NCBI GenBank assembly: GCA_963712905.1
Contig: CAVQJU010000008.1
Span: 372,001 to 436,000, forward strand
Direction of reading: 5' to 3'
Source of the DNA: CAVQJU01 sp963712905
GTDB taxonomy: Bacteria > Acidobacteriota > Vicinamibacteria > Vicinamibacterales > CAVVIG01
Length of the DNA stretch: 64,000 nt
Shown here: positions 40,212-47,902 of the stretch, piece after piece
Numbering within the stretch: position 1 is the stretch's first letter
Layout: each line of letters opens with the position of its first letter
The notes under the pieces: model-generated
Databases searched by the model: none
Seen by the model: the letters and a program-made list of their open reading frames with translations, nothing else
What the model was told of the DNA's origin: nothing
Translations under genes and position numbers: made by a program

Positions 40212-40809
40212 GGCGGCGGCTGCCCACGATTGTATCGCGGCGCAAACCGGCGGGCCCGCCACCACAAGACCGCTGATCGGCGTTGGCGCCGAGGCCGAGG
40301 CGATCTCGGGGGTTGGGTCACACATATGGTGATCCTCAACGCCCGGGGGCGCCTCAGCCCCGGCTGGGGTGAGGCCAGTCTCCAGTGCAATTCAGACACC
40401 AGGAAAGGAGTCGCGGAAATGCCCGAAAAATACGTGCGCCAATGCCGGCATCGCGTTGCGCGACGTCGACAGTCTTCCAACCGGTGTCCTTCTGTCTCCG
40501 TGGAGGGCGTATTGAGGCTAGTAGTAATGGAACGCCGCATACACCCCGGCGGCGGCAGCGACCAGGACGGCGGTCTCGATAGCGAGCACGATGATCGCGA
40601 ACCAGTCGCGTCTCATGGCCACGGCAGTAGAATCCGGCACCGACCGCTCGATGTCTGTCGGGTTTCTGACGGTGCGAATTCAGGCGCAGGCGGCCCGCCG
40701 GTCGGCTCCTGAAAGACCAGCCCGCACCTGCGCACGAGAATTCCGTGGTCCGTCGGGTTTCGTACAGACGGTTCTCAAGGCCGAGGTTAAGGTGAGCGTG
40801 CAACGCCAG
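40212..40809. other. 598-bp stretch without a confident gene
   Basis: It holds an imperfect GC hairpin (GCCTCAGCCCC / GGGGTGAGGC, 40351-40375), a strong ribosome-binding sequence (GGAAAGGAG, 40402-40410) leading into an ATG at 40419 whose frame looks noncoding, and a possible 32-codon minus-strand reading frame at 40518-40616. It may be the remains of a degraded gene. Confidence 0.4.
40518..40616 (-). CDS. Possible small membrane peptide
   Basis: A 32-residue reading frame with one strong hydrophobic helix (FAIIVLAIETAVLVAAAAG) after MRRDW and ending FHYY. The charge before and aromatic residues after the helix give a plausible single-pass topology. No ribosome-binding site is clear. It sits in the otherwise empty region before the two small paralogues. 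Confidence 0.35.
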   Translation of the reverse strand: MRRDWFAIIVLAIETAVLVAAAAGVYAAFHYY

Positions 40810-41070
40810 ATGAGCGACGAACCCAGGCCGGGGCCGGTGGGCCCTATGGGCATCGACAAGCCCGGCGGGCAACTGTTCGAGTTCCGCAAGGGCGGTGACC
40901 ACTACGCCTGCGAGCTCCGCGACCACGGGGAGTTCGGCATCGAGGCGCAGTTCCTGCTCAATGGCCATCCCTACATCGCGCGGACGTTCCTGGATCAGCC
41001 TGAACTGAACCTCCATGCGCGTGATGTCGCAACGCGCTGGGCCAATGGCCAGCGCGCCGCAATGGAGTAG
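40810..41070 (+). CDS. Small cytosolic protein, paralogue A
   Basis: An 86-residue protein: QLFEFRKGGDHYACELRDHGEFGIEAQFLLNGHPYIARTF, with a strand-rich core. It starts at 40810; upstream in-frame codons look noncoding. It resembles the next gene (x-F-x-F/W-F-K/R-G-D-x-Y-x-x-E-x-R-E), so the two are probably tandem duplicates. Family unknown. Confidence 0.6.
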   Translation: MSDEPRPGPVGPMGIDKPGGQLFEFRKGGDHYACELRDHGEFGIEAQFLLNGHPYIARTFLDQPELNLHARDVATRWANGQRAAME

Positions 41071-41089
41071 CGTTCTCAAGGGAGGACAA

Positions 41090-41302
41090 ATGTTCTGGTG
41101 GTTCAAACGCGGCGATCAGTACCTCGGCTACGAATCGCGCGAGATTTCCAAAGACGCCTACGAGTTGACGATCCGGATGCCGGACGGCTCCGAGCAGATC
41201 GAGCAATTCGGCGACCAGACGGCGCTCCATGATCGGCAGTTGACGCTCGAACACGAGCTGGCGGGCGAGGGCTGGACCGGGCCTCACGGCTGGAATCTGT
41301 GA
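41090..41302 (+). CDS. Small cytosolic protein, paralogue B
   Basis: A 70-residue protein beginning MFWWFKRGDQYLGYESREIS, then ELTIRMPDGSEQIEQFGDQ. It has a clear GGAGG six bases upstream, at 41081-41085. It shares the FxRGDxYxxExRE pattern with the preceding gene. Function unknown; both are predicted small beta-rich soluble proteins. Confidence 0.65.
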   Translation: MFWWFKRGDQYLGYESREISKDAYELTIRMPDGSEQIEQFGDQTALHDRQLTLEHELAGEGWTGPHGWNL

Positions 41303-41321
41303 CGCGCGGACGGCGCAGCGG

Positions 41322-42548
41322 TCAGTTCGTGGCTGGCCGCTGGGGCTGGAACAGTTGCGGCGCAAACGCCGACAGGTAGTCGCGCCAATTGAGCCACGTG
41401 TGGCCGCCTTCACTCTCGATGAAGACGGGATTGAAGCCGTGCTTCCGGAAGAGGGCGACCGTGCCTCGCGTCGTCTCGATGAGGAAGTCGTCTTTTCCCG
41501 TCCCGAACCACAGCAGCCGCAACGAGCGTTTCCCGGCCGGGCCGTCGAGCGCCGGGAGATTCCGCGTCTCGAAGGCCTCCAGCGCACCGCCGGACCCGGG
41601 CGGACCGCCGAGGATTCCCGAGCTGAACACGCCCACGTACGCGAACTTGTCGAGCCGCGGGATCGCGATGTTCAACGTCTGGCTTCCGCCCATCGACAGG
41701 CCGGCGATGGCACGGTTCTGCCGATCGGCCAGGACGCGGTAATTCTTCTCCACATACGGCATCAGGTCGGTGACGAAGTCGTTCGCAAACGGATCCGGGC
41801 CGGCGCCGATTCCGGGCAGGCCCTGCTCGGCCGCAGCGGGCGCACCGACCGCTGCACCAGCGCCGTTCGTGTGGCCGGCCGGCATCACGACGATCATCGG
41901 TTTCGCCTTGCCGGCGGCGATCAGGTTGTCCAGGATGAACCCCGCGCGGCCGACCGTCGACCACGATTCGTCCGCGTCGCCGGCACCGTGCATCAAGTAC
42001 AACACCGGGAAACGCTCGCGGCCGGCCTCGTAACCCGGCGGCGTGTACAAATGCGCACGCCGGATGCCGCCGAGCGCGGTCGAGTTGTAGTGAACGGCTG
42101 CGACCGCGCCGTGCGGGACGCTCCTCGTGTCGAACAGATCCGAGCCCGGCACGACAACGAGGCTGTAGACGGTGGTGTTCGCCTGGCTCGTCGCCGGATT
42201 GCGCGAGTCGAGCACCGTGAGGCCGTTGACCCCGAATCCGTACCGGTACGCACCCGCGGGAACGGGGCCGACCGTCGCTTCCCAGACCCCATCGGCGTTC
42301 TTCGCGAACTGCGTAGCCGGCCCGCGTCCGGGGAAGTTGACGCCCGGGATATCACCCGGGCTGCGCAGTTCGACGCGCTGCGCGTCGGGCGCGACCACGC
42401 GGAAAGTGACGCGGCGGTCGGCGCCGACCTCCGGCGAAACGGCGGGTCTTGGCGGCACAGCGCCGGGAGGCGGCGCGGGCGTCTGTCCGGCAAGAGCGAT
42501 GTTCACGGCAAGGACACTGGCGGCGGCCAGGCAGAACGCTCGCGGCAT
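41322..42548 (-). CDS. Secreted esterase, CBM48/E-set plus esterase domain
   Basis: A 408-residue exported alpha/beta hydrolase. Order: signal peptide (AFCLAAASVLAVNIALAGQ), an Ig-like E-set domain (about 45-150; VTFRVVAPDAQRVELRSPG), then the esterase D-like catalytic domain with the nucleophile elbow GLSMGGSQT, an acid-containing strand and the His in EGGHTWLNWR. This layout is that of Fae/XynZ-type feruloyl or carbohydrate esterases. The ATG at 42548 is chosen; the ATG at 42641 upstream is inside a probable other gene. Confidence 0.85.
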   Translation of the reverse strand: MPRAFCLAAASVLAVNIALAGQTPAPPPGAVPPRPAVSPEVGADRRVTFRVVAPDAQRVELRSPGDIPGVNFPGRGPATQFAKNADGVWEATVGPVPAGAYRYGFGVNGLTVLDSRNPATSQANTTVYSLVVVPGSDLFDTRSVPHGAVAAVHYNSTALGGIRRAHLYTPPGYEAGRERFPVLYLMHGAGDADESWSTVGRAGFILDNLIAAGKAKPMIVVMPAGHTNGAGAAVGAPAAAEQGLPGIGAGPDPFANDFVTDLMPYVEKNYRVLADRQNRAIAGLSMGGSQTLNIAIPRLDKFAYVGVFSSGILGGPPGSGGALEAFETRNLPALDGPAGKRSLRLLWFGTGKDDFLIETTRGTVALFRKHGFNPVFIESEGGHTWLNWRDYLSAFAPQLFQPQRPATN

Positions 42549-42567
42549 GATGAGGTCTCCGAGGCGA

Positions 42568-42596
42568 ATAGTCGTCGCTTCGACGGGACGAGTCAA
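42568..42596 (-). promoter_or_regulatory. Candidate promoter for the esterase gene
   Basis: On the minus strand TTGACT (42591-42596) and GACTAT (42568-42573), 17 bp apart and 20 bp before the start. The -35 is a good match, the -10 is weak. Confidence 0.4.
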
Positions 42597-42640
42597 CCAT
42601 CCCGTGCGTTGCGCGCCGGCGCGTATGATGAACGCCGACA

Positions 42641-42814
42641 ATGGTCCTCAACCTTCACGCCTTGCTGATCTTTCTGGGCTGCTGCGCGCTCATCGCGTTT
42701 GTGACGGCCAACGGCAGCGGCGCCTGGTTTCACCTCGCCGAAGCCGCATCCACCATCGTCATCCTGGCTGGTGTCGCGGGACTGTTGAACCGGCGCGGCG
42801 CCCAGCGCCGCTGA
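42641..42814 (+). CDS. Small two-helix membrane protein
   Basis: A 57-residue protein with two hydrophobic helices (LHALLIFLGCCALIAFVTA; STIVILAGVAGLLN) and a basic tail (RRGAQRR). No family recognised. It is divergent from the esterase, and no strong ribosome-binding site is seen. Confidence 0.5.
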   Translation: MVLNLHALLIFLGCCALIAFVTANGSGAWFHLAEAASTIVILAGVAGLLNRRGAQRR

Positions 42815-42892
42815 ATCGCCCGATTCACGACTCTCGGTCTCACCAGATTCCCGTTGACTCGTCTTCAGCTCAACCGTTAGCGTACGCAACCA

Positions 42893-43333
42893 ATGCGGCT
42901 GAAACCGCCCGCGATTCTGGCAGTGGCCCTCATGACCCTGGTGGGCCTGGCCGGGTGCATCAAGTCCCTCCCAGGGGCTCCATCTGAACTCTCGACCGGA
43001 ATCGTTATCTATCTGGATGTGAACTTCGAGGGAGAGTCCGCGCATGTCACGCAGGACATCTCGGATTTGAGAGACGTCAATGGACCTTGCAAGTACACGG
43101 ACTTCTCGGATTTCTTCGCGGACGATTACCTCTCCAGCTATGGCTGGAGTGACTGCATTTCCTCTATACGAGTCGCGCCCGGATGGCGAGCCATCCTGTA
43201 CCGTGACGACAGCTACACAGACGATTCAGTGGAGATCACGGCGGACGTTGCGGATCTGAGACAGATGAGCCACGACTGTCCGCGCGGCGGACTCAATGAC
43301 TGTGTGACATCAATCAGAGTCCGTCGAGAGTAG
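42893..43333 (+). CDS. Beta/gamma-crystallin-like lipoprotein
   Basis: A 146-residue protein with a lipobox (LVGLAGC, Cys22) and two repeats of a crystallin-like fold: VIYLDVNFEGESAHVTQDISDL ... SDCISSIRVAPG, then AILYRDDSYTDDSVEITADVADL ... NDCVTSIRVRRE. The D-x-x-S/T-S-I-R pattern is the calcium-binding stretch of microbial crystallins. Codon usage and lower G+C differ from neighbours, so recent acquisition is possible. A TTGACT 34 bp upstream (42854-42859) could be its -35. Confidence 0.75.
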   Translation: MRLKPPAILAVALMTLVGLAGCIKSLPGAPSELSTGIVIYLDVNFEGESAHVTQDISDLRDVNGPCKYTDFSDFFADDYLSSYGWSDCISSIRVAPGWRAILYRDDSYTDDSVEITADVADLRQMSHDCPRGGLNDCVTSIRVRRE

Positions 43334-43527
43334 GGCACGGGCACGCAGATCTAGCGACGCGACTATTTGCGAACGAGCATCGCCGCAAACGCCAAGGACA
43401 TGGCCGTGAACATGGCGACCAGTCGCACCTGGTGCCATTGCCACCACATCGCTCGCGGGAACACGACAGCTGCCGGAGCACGGGTGAACCCGTGCTCGGC
43501 GTGCTGACTGTAATTTCGTGATTTAGA

Positions 43528-43603
43528 TGGTGGCGAGGGGCGGAATCGAACCGTCGACACTACGATTTTCAGTCGTATGCTCTACCAACTGAGCTACCTC
43601 GCC
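43528..43603 (-). tRNA. tRNA-Phe (GAA)
   Basis: Complete cloverleaf: acceptor GGCGAGG/CCTCGCC, D arm AGCTCAGTTGGTAGAGC, anticodon stem TACGA/TCGTA with loop CTGAAAA (anticodon GAA), T arm with GGTTCGATTCC and an encoded CCA. 76 nt with the CCA. Confidence 0.96.
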
Positions 43604-43926
43604 ACTCGAGGCATCGCTTCGTGCAGCCGAACCCAAATCATAGCACGCACGGTCCCTTTACGCGGTGTGGGCCGGCGGCCTGGCCCTCGACCTCGCGTAA
43701 GTAACCTCCGTGTGTTCGCGCGATGACATCGTGCCACCGCGCGGCGACACCCGATGCATCGCTCCGTGCCTGTTTATGCGCTCCTGATTTTCAAGCCCAG
43801 TAAAACCCCCGCCCGCACGAACCTGCGCCCCGTCCGTTCGTGGCATCTCGCCTGCAGCCGTATCCCAGGCCAATCGTAAAAAGACCGCCAACACAAGCAA
43901 GCTGCAAGGAAAAGGAGGACGCAGTC
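43604..43926. other. 323-bp intergenic region
   Basis: It contains a possible tRNA-Phe -10 on the minus strand (TATGAT, 43637-43642), a run of short GC-poor patches and, at its right end, the strong ribosome-binding site AAAGGAGG (43911-43918). No gene is seen; a small reading frame at 43658-43900 (minus) has no coding signature. Confidence 0.5.
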
Positions 43927-43986
43927 GTGAGGAAAACGAAGGAATCGGTATGCGCGACCCTGTCGGTTCGCGCGGGAGGTAAATGA
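43927..43986 (+). CDS. Short leader reading frame, possibly coupled
   Basis: A 19-codon frame from a GTG eight bases after AAAGGAGG, ending in a TGA that overlaps the ATGATG of the lipoprotein gene. It may serve translational coupling. No similarity is recognised. Confidence 0.35.
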   Translation: MRKTKESVCATLSVRAGGK

Positions 43987-44327
43987 TGATTGCTCGTTAT
44001 CTCGGAACAGCAGCCGTGATCGTCGGACTGGCCGTGTCGTCCCTGGCGTGCTCGAAGTCGAACACCTCGCCCACGACGGTCAGCTCCATCGCCATCACCG
44101 GCGCCGCGCCCGCGGTGGGCGCGTCCGCTCAGTTCACGGCCATAGCGACGATGATGGACGGCACCACGCAGGACGTGACGTCAACGGCGACGTGGCAGTC
44201 GTCGAACACCAGCGACGCCACGGTGTCGGCGACCGGTGTCGTCACCAGCGTGTCGGCCGGATTCGTGCAGATTCAGGCGACGTATCTCGATGTGACCGGC
44301 ACCGATACGCTCACGATCGGATCGTAG
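43986..44327 (+). CDS. Lipoprotein with bacterial Ig-like (BIG2) domain
   Basis: A 113-residue lipoprotein. The signal peptide ends in the lipobox LAVSSLAC, and the rest is one Ig-like BIG2 domain (VSSIAITGAAPAVGASAQFTAIATMMDGTTQDVTSTATWQSSNTSDATVSATGVVTSVSAG), of the type found in surface adhesins. An ATG at 43983 is also in frame; GGAGG at 43975-43979 fits the second ATG better. Confidence 0.8.
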   Translation: MIARYLGTAAVIVGLAVSSLACSKSNTSPTTVSSIAITGAAPAVGASAQFTAIATMMDGTTQDVTSTATWQSSNTSDATVSATGVVTSVSAGFVQIQATYLDVTGTDTLTIGS

Positions 44328-44409
44328 GCGGACCAGGCGTCGGCCGCGGGCAGGTCCCGCGCGCCGGCGTCAATCGTCCACGTCCACGTCCGCCTTCACC
44401 GCTGACGCG

Positions 44410-45186
44410 CTACACGTTCTCGAAGGAGAGCGGCAGCGGACGGCGGCCGTCGACGTCCCTGACTCCCAGTTCCAGGGCCACACCCGCAGCCACCAGGACC
44501 TGGCCGGTCCGCTCGTGCAGCCGCGGGTCGCGCGCCAGCGCGGCGACGACCCGGCCGATGAACTCCGGGCTCTCGCTGTTCGACAGATCGAGCCACTCGG
44601 CCGCCGCCAGCACGGCTTCGGTCCGGACCATCCCCGGATAGAGCGACACGACGGTGACGCCGTGCGGCTCGAGCTCGCGCGCCGTGTCGGCCGTGAGCTT
44701 GTCCGTCGCGGCCTTGGACACGCCGTAGATCGCGTTGCCGATGCGCTTCTGCGCGGCCCAGTGGCTGATGTTGACGATGAGGCCGCGTTTGGCCGGGACC
44801 ATGACCCGCGCGGCACGCGCGCTGACCATAAACGCCGCGCGGACACCCGCGTCGATCATCCCCGCCCAGCGGTGCGCCGGTTGTTCCCAGAAGGGAAGCC
44901 CCCAGGTGAACGCACCGTTTTCCATCATGCGTTCGTACCCGCCCCACGCCGAGTTGACGACGACGTCCAGCCCGGCGTCGGACGTGACGTCTGCGATGCG
45001 CGCAAACGCCGCGTCCGTTTCGTCGTCTCGCGTGTGGTCGCACGGAATGCGGATGACCGGCGCCGGCAGGTCAGCCGCGGCCACAGATCGTCCTGTGGCG
45101 AACACGGTATAGCCAGCCTCGGCCAGCGCGGCGGCGGCGCCGCGCCCGACACCACGGCTGGCGCCGGTGACGAGCGCGACCGCCAC
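44410..45186 (-). CDS. Short-chain dehydrogenase/reductase
   Basis: A 258-residue classical SDR: nucleotide motif TGASRGVGRGAA, NSAWGG (NAG equivalent), catalytic Ser in VNISHW and YGVSK with Tyr and Lys. Substrate unknown. Its start is 3 bp after the recA stop, so it is likely cotranscribed with recA. Confidence 0.88.
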   Translation of the reverse strand: MAVALVTGASRGVGRGAAAALAEAGYTVFATGRSVAAADLPAPVIRIPCDHTRDDETDAAFARIADVTSDAGLDVVVNSAWGGYERMMENGAFTWGLPFWEQPAHRWAGMIDAGVRAAFMVSARAARVMVPAKRGLIVNISHWAAQKRIGNAIYGVSKAATDKLTADTARELEPHGVTVVSLYPGMVRTEAVLAAAEWLDLSNSESPEFIGRVVAALARDPRLHERTGQVLVAAGVALELGVRDVDGRRPLPLSFENV

Positions 45187-45189
45187 GGG

Positions 45190-46260
45190 TTACCCGGCGA
45201 CGGCTTCGATGTCGCGAACCAGCCCCAGCTCACGCCGGACGCGATCTTCGATCGTCCGCGCGATGTCCGGGTTTTCCTTGAGGAACTGCTTGGCGTTCTC
45301 GCGCCCCTGTCCGAGACGCTCGCCGCCGTACGCGAACCACGCGCCGCTTTTCTCGATGATCCGCTTCTCGACGGCCAGATCGAGGAGATCGCCCATGCGC
45401 GAGATGCCCTCGCCGTACATGACGTCGAACTCGGCCTCGCGGAACGGGGGAGCGACCTTGTTCTTGACGATTTTCACGCGCGTGCGCCCGCCGACGACGG
45501 CATCGCCGTCCTTGATGCTGGCGATGCGCCGGATATCCACGCGGACCGACGCGTAGAACTTGAGCGCGCGGCCGCCCGTCGTGGTTTCCGGGTTGCCGAA
45601 CATCACGCCGATCTTCTCGCGCAGCTGGTTGATGAAAATGAGCGAGGTCTTCGACTTCGAGACGACGCCGGTCAGCTTTCGCAGCGCCTGCGACATCAGC
45701 CGGGCCTGCAGGCCCATCTGCGCGTCGCCCATGTCGCCTTCGATTTCTGCTTTCGGCACGAGGGCCGCCACCGAGTCCACGACCACGACGTCCACGCCGG
45801 TCGATCGGATGAGGACCTCGACGATCTCGAGCGCCTGCTCGCCGTTGTCGGGCTGCGACACCAGCAGGTTGTCGAGATCCACGCCGAGCTTCTGCGCGTA
45901 CGCGGCGTCCAGCGCGTGCTCGGCATCCACGAACGCGGCCATGCCGCCCAGTTTCTGCGCCTCGGCGATCACCTGCAGCGCGAGCGTCGTCTTGCCGGAC
46001 GACTCGGGTCCGAAAATCTCGATGACCCGCCCGCGCGGCACGCCGCCTACGCCCAGCGCGTAGTCGATGCTGATGGACCCGGTGGAGATCGCATCGATCG
46101 GCTGAATCGGGCCCTTCTGGCCCAGCCGCATGATGGAGCCCTTGCCGAACTGTTTCTCGATCTGCCCGACGGCCAACTCGACGGCCTTGGCTTTCTCGCG
46201 GTCCATCCGGTTGTCTTCCTTCTCGGGTCGCTCAATTCTCTCGACGGTGGCTGGTGGCAT
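45190..46260 (-). CDS. recA: Recombinase RecA
   Basis: RecA coats single-stranded DNA for recombination and drives LexA autocleavage. The 356-residue protein has Walker A GPESSGKTT (84-92), Walker B VVVVDSVAAL, loop L1 region EGDMGDAQMGLQARLMSQALRKL, the loop L2 region NQLREKIGVMFGNPETTTGG and the C-terminal acidic domain. The ATG at 46260 has AAGGAGA six bases upstream; an ATG at 46320 in frame lies over the promoter and is rejected. Confidence 0.97.
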   Translation of the reverse strand: MPPATVERIERPEKEDNRMDREKAKAVELAVGQIEKQFGKGSIMRLGQKGPIQPIDAISTGSISIDYALGVGGVPRGRVIEIFGPESSGKTTLALQVIAEAQKLGGMAAFVDAEHALDAAYAQKLGVDLDNLLVSQPDNGEQALEIVEVLIRSTGVDVVVVDSVAALVPKAEIEGDMGDAQMGLQARLMSQALRKLTGVVSKSKTSLIFINQLREKIGVMFGNPETTTGGRALKFYASVRVDIRRIASIKDGDAVVGGRTRVKIVKNKVAPPFREAEFDVMYGEGISRMGDLLDLAVEKRIIEKSGAWFAYGGERLGQGRENAKQFLKENPDIARTIEDRVRRELGLVRDIEAVAG

Positions 46261-46285
46261 GCGGGTTCTCCTTCTGGGCGCGCTT

Positions 46286-46314
46286 ATTCTAGGATCGTGC
46301 CGGGCGAAAGTCAA
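46286..46314 (-). promoter_or_regulatory. recA promoter
   Basis: On the minus strand TTGACT (46309-46314), a 17-bp spacer and TAGAAT (46286-46291), 26 bp before the start. The 12 bases TTGACTTTCGCC match the lexA promoter exactly and may be part of a shared LexA operator. Confidence 0.75.
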
Positions 46315-46427
46315 CGGCAATTCCGTGCAGGTAAACAGTGAACATATTTAGCAACAACAACTTATAGGGTCAGGCACTTTCGCCTCGCAATCGCAGGATT
46401 GCAGATTCTGCCATCATACGGGCGACG

Positions 46428-47051
46428 ATGCCGAGCCCGATTGGCCACGCGCTGGGCGGTCTGGCGGTCGCCTGGGCCGCGGACCTGCTGCCCCTGCGGT
46501 CGGCCCCCGGCAGGTCTGAAGCCTTGCGGCCCGAGTACTTCTGCGTGGCCCTGGCCGTCCTTCCCGACGCCGACCTGCTGCTGCCCATCGCGCACCGTAC
46601 CGTCACGCACAGCTTCGCGGCCGTGGCTGCGGTGGCGCTCCTGATGATTATCGCGAGCGGCGTGACAGGGAAGGTCACGGCGAGATTCGCTGTGGCGTGC
46701 GTCGCTGCGTACGCATCGCATCTCCTGCTCGACTGGCTCCAGGCCGATCCGACGCCGCCGCTCGGCATTCAGGTGTTCTGGCCGGTCTCGTCCGCGTGGT
46801 TCATCTCAGGCTGGGACATCCTGCGGCCGACCGAACGGCGGCACATGTTCGAGCCCGCCACGATGCAGCGCAACGTCGTCGCGGTCGTTCAGGAGATCGT
46901 GATTCTCGCGCCCGTCGCGGCCGCGGCGTGGCTAGTACCGAGTAAAAGCCCTTGCCGGACTTCCGGCCGAGATGGCCGGCCGCGACCATCCGTCGGAGTA
47001 GGGGGCACGGCCGGAACTTGGGATCACCGAAGCCGGTGTGCAGCACCGTGA
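46428..47051 (+). CDS. Metal-dependent hydrolase-like membrane protein (DUF457)
   Basis: A 207-residue protein. The core (residues 1-170) is a YdjM/DUF457-type inner membrane protein with conserved His/Asp: SPIGHALGGLAVAW, VLPDADLLLPIAHRTVTHSF, SHLLLDWLQADPTPP. The last 35 or so residues (after AAAWLVPSK) look noncoding. They run antisense across the 3' end of the convergent hydroxyacyl-CoA dehydrogenase gene, so the normal stop has been lost. The E. coli relative is in the SOS regulon, and recA is its divergent neighbour here. Confidence 0.75.
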   Translation: MPSPIGHALGGLAVAWAADLLPLRSAPGRSEALRPEYFCVALAVLPDADLLLPIAHRTVTHSFAAVAAVALLMIIASGVTGKVTARFAVACVAAYASHLLLDWLQADPTPPLGIQVFWPVSSAWFISGWDILRPTERRHMFEPATMQRNVVAVVQEIVILAPVAAAAWLVPSKSPCRTSGRDGRPRPSVGVGGTAGTWDHRSRCAAP

Positions 47052-47781
47052 GGGCGGCGAGGCAGACGTCGAGGCCGATGAAATCCGCCAGCGCGAGCGG
47101 TCCCATCGGATGGTTCATCCCGAGCTTCATCACGGTGTCGATCGCCTCGGGCGTGCCGACGCCTTCCATCACCGCGAACATCGCCTCGTTCAGCATCGGC
47201 ATGAGGATCCGGTTGCTGATGAAGCCCGGGTAGTCCGCGGACTCGACCGCAACCTTCCCCAGCGCGGCGCACAGCTCGGAGGCAGTTCGCATCGACGCGT
47301 CCGATGTGGCCTGCCCGCGGACCAACTCGACGAGCGTCATCAGCGGCACGGGGTTCATGAAGTGCATGCCGAGCATGCGATCGGCGCGCCCCGACGCCGC
47401 CCCGAGCGCCGTAATCGAAATAGACGACGTGTTCGACGCCAGGATCACGTCCGGCTTCGCGATCGCGTTCAGCCCGCTGAACAGCGCGCGCTTCGCGTCG
47501 GCGTCCTCGACGATCGCCTCGACGATGTAGTCGGCCGCGGCGAGGCGGTCGACACCGGTCGCCATCTGGAGGCGCCCGAGCGCGGCGTCGCGGGCGGCGG
47601 CCGTGAGCTTGTTCTTCTCGACGAACTTCGCGAGGCTGCGCTCGATCTCGGCGCGCGCGCGATCGAGCACCGGCTGCGCGACGTCCACGAGGCAGACGGC
47701 GAACCCCGCCTGCGCGAACACCTGCGCGATGCCGTTCCCCATCGTGCCCGCGCCAACCACACCGACGGTTTTGATATTCAT
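46801..47781 (-). CDS. 3-hydroxybutyryl-CoA dehydrogenase
   Basis: A 3-hydroxyacyl-CoA dehydrogenase (NAD+) interconverting acetoacetyl-CoA and 3-hydroxybutyryl-CoA. Residues 1-285 are canonical: GVVGAGTMGNGIAQVFA, ASNTSSISITAL, the catalytic His in MHFMNPVP, GFISNRILMP and the usual end LGRKSGKGFYS. Normal proteins stop two or three residues later; this frame runs on for about 42 Arg-rich, noncoding-looking residues over the DUF457 gene. The thiolase upstream on the same strand makes acetoacetyl-CoA, its substrate. Confidence 0.85.
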   Translation of the reverse strand: MNIKTVGVVGAGTMGNGIAQVFAQAGFAVCLVDVAQPVLDRARAEIERSLAKFVEKNKLTAAARDAALGRLQMATGVDRLAAADYIVEAIVEDADAKRALFSGLNAIAKPDVILASNTSSISITALGAASGRADRMLGMHFMNPVPLMTLVELVRGQATSDASMRTASELCAALGKVAVESADYPGFISNRILMPMLNEAMFAVMEGVGTPEAIDTVMKLGMNHPMGPLALADFIGLDVCLAALTVLHTGFGDPKFRPCPLLRRMVAAGHLGRKSGKGFYSVLATPRPRRARESRSPERPRRRCAASWRARTCAAVRSAAGCPSLR

Positions 47782-47808
47782 GAAGAAGCGCGATCAACTC
47801 ACGGACGA

Positions 47809-47892
47809 GGCCACAGAGGCACAGAGATCACGGAGGAATCATACCTTCCTCGTAGAACAAGGTTGCTCTGTGTCCTCTGAGCCTCCGTGGCC
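47809..47892. repeat. Imperfect inverted repeat between dehydrogenase and thiolase
   Basis: Arms of about 27 bp, GGCCACAGAGGCACAGAG... (47809-47835) and ...CTGAGCCTCCGTGGCC (47866-47892), with a 30-bp loop. It fits a dispersed palindromic repeat or a strong RNA hairpin. It lies inside the operon between the two genes. Confidence 0.6.
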
Positions 47893-47902
47893 CTGTTCGT
47901 TG

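Noticed and set aside
40419..40712. Plus-strand reading frame of 97 codons with a good ribosome-binding site
   Set aside because: The product is an Arg/Gly-rich string without hydrophobic core or known motif, and it runs antisense to a possible 32-codon frame. It looks like noncoding or degraded sequence.
43363..43449. 28-codon minus-strand frame with a hydrophobic segment next to the tRNA
   Set aside because: No ribosome-binding site and it lies in the likely tRNA 3' flank. Too weak to call.
43658..43900. 80-codon minus-strand frame
   Set aside because: Composition lacks any coding bias and it crosses the putative tRNA promoter.
46336..46352. GAACATATTTAG as a possible Bacillus-type SOS box upstream of recA
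   Set aside because: Only one half-site matches the GAAC-N4-GTTC palindrome, and lexA has no copy.
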